Below the pieces are notes generated by a model. The model was not told where the DNA came from. It did no database searches and was given only the letters and a program-made list of their open reading frames with translations. From contig SKXG01000375.1 of the NCBI GenBank assembly GCA_007128525.1, forward strand, positions 1-14,260: a stretch of DNA of 14,260 nucleotides, given 5' to 3'. Each line of letters begins with the position of its first letter. Within the stretch, counting starts at the first letter, position 1. This stretch comes from Pseudomonadales bacterium (GTDB lineage: Bacteria > Pseudomonadota > Gammaproteobacteria > Pseudomonadales > Azotimanducaceae). A program made the position numbers and the translations under genes. Positions 13,564 to 14,260 of this stretch are shown here, piece after piece.

Positions 13564-14260
13564 ACTGCCAGTGCCAGTCCCGATTCTCAAGGTCGACCGG
13601 ATTGACATAGTGCAACGCCAGAACGATGCCGCCCAGGTTGGTGCGAATGCCAATACCATGACTGGTTACGGAAGTGCGGTCACTGCCGAAGAACTGTGGC
13701 CGGTTACCGCGGTCCCAGGCCGCACCACCATCGAAGAACACATTCAGGTCCAGCGGCAGGCCGAAGCCTCCAATCATGCCGATTGGTCCGAACAGCGGAA
13801 CTCGGGCCTCGAGGTTCAAGGCGGCAATTCGGCTGCCCTGCAAACGATCGAAACGTGGGTCGGCGAACAGGTTGAAGCTCGCCTCGTAGCCACGTATCAG
13901 TGACGGATTGCCCAGGAAGATTCGGCCCAGCCGACTATCTTCAGCATCGCCACCGTAGCGACCGAAGTGCATCACGCGACCGGCAAAGACGATCGGAAAG
14001 TTTTCGAAAGGCATGTGATAGGTGCGCAGATCGATCAGGGGCTCGTTGAACTGCAGGTCGCCGTAAACGCCGGTCAGCGCAACCCGAGCACGCTGGCCCA
14101 TGACGGGTCCGGTGCCGCCGAACACGCTGGTGTCGTAGACAAATGCTGTTGACGTCGTCCCGAGCATCAAGGAATCGGGTGCTGCAAGGCTTGAGGTGCC
14201 ACTGCCAATGCGGTCACCGATGATTGGTCGTCCAATGGGGTCAAAGCCGAAAAATTCAAA
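13541..14260 (-). CDS. Omp85/BamA-type outer membrane beta-barrel protein, C-terminal part
   Basis: The last 239 residues of a protein whose frame is open at the right window edge. The visible part is alternating polar/apolar beta strands of the surface-antigen (Omp85) barrel. It carries the LIRGY motif (RGY at 13886-13894) that marks loop 6 of Omp85 proteins, the segment GIGIRTNLGGIVLALHYVNP, and the NVFFDGGAAWDRG strand common near the C-terminus. The protein ends TLTPGF, and a C-terminal Phe is the usual signal for BAM-mediated insertion. The N-terminal part (POTRA repeats, a patatin domain or a PD40 propeller) is outside the window, so BamA, TamA, a patatin-type protein and a PD40-barrel fusion cannot be told apart. 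The barrel call is firm. Confidence 0.82.
   Translation of the reverse strand, partial: FEFFGFDPIGRPIIGDRIGSGTSSLAAPDSLMLGTTSTAFVYDTSVFGGTGPVMGQRARVALTGVYGDLQFNEPLIDLRTYHMPFENFPIVFAGRVMHFGRYGGDAEDSRLGRIFLGNPSLIRGYEASFNLFADPRFDRLQGSRIAALNLEARVPLFGPIGMIGGFGLPLDLNVFFDGGAAWDRGNRPQFFGSDRTSVTSHGIGIRTNLGGIVLALHYVNPVDLENRDWHWQFTLTPGF

Noticed and set aside
1..14260. Mobile elements, CRISPR arrays, defence systems or phage genes
   Set aside because: No regular direct-repeat array, terminal inverted repeats, transposase, integrase, nuclease or phage-like reading frame was seen; every large frame fits a chromosomal housekeeping or envelope family.

Overview
The window looks like an ordinary chromosomal segment of a Gammaproteobacterium. 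It has high G+C (about 60 %, estimated by eye). It carries RlmJ, a PhoP/PhoQ-type two-component pair, a YcfJ-like glycine-zipper protein and a pitrilysin-class M16 protease, a combination typical of that class. I cannot place the genus. I see no transposase, integrase, phage gene, CRISPR array, tRNA or rRNA. Coding density is high, and no stretch over about 180 bp lacks a gene.

Layout, left to right. (1) 1-2684, minus strand: an insulinase/pitrilysin-type zinc protease lipoprotein that runs off the left edge. (2) 2865-5894, plus strand: a likely envelope-stress group made of a glycine-zipper 2TM protein, a small exported PepSY protein, a PhoP-like response regulator and a PhoQ-like sensor kinase. 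(3) 5875-9126, minus strand: a tandem CDGSH iron-sulfur protein followed by a large DUF349/HEAT-like coiled-coil protein, whose 3' end overlaps the kinase gene tail to tail. (4) 9295-11166: two unrelated-looking alpha/beta hydrolases that converge on a GC-rich hairpin region; the second belongs to the SERHL-like group. (5) 11265-12089, minus strand: rlmJ, the 23S rRNA m6A2030 methyltransferase. (6) 12238-13563, plus strand: a monocarboxylate/oxalate-formate-type MFS transporter. (7) 13541-14260, minus strand: the C-terminal part of an Omp85/BamA-type outer-membrane barrel. It overlaps the MFS gene tail to tail and runs off the right edge.

The envelope is the common theme: a lipoprotein protease, a glycine-zipper protein, a PepSY protein next to PhoPQ, and an Omp85 barrel. 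The strongest functional unit is PepSY-RR-HK, where an exported PepSY protein sits directly ahead of a kinase with a periplasmic sensor. The CDGSH-DUF349 pair is the least understood unit. I found no convincing sign of a wholly new system. The findings below are modest leads: unusual motifs, overlaps, gene pairs and possible regulatory sites.
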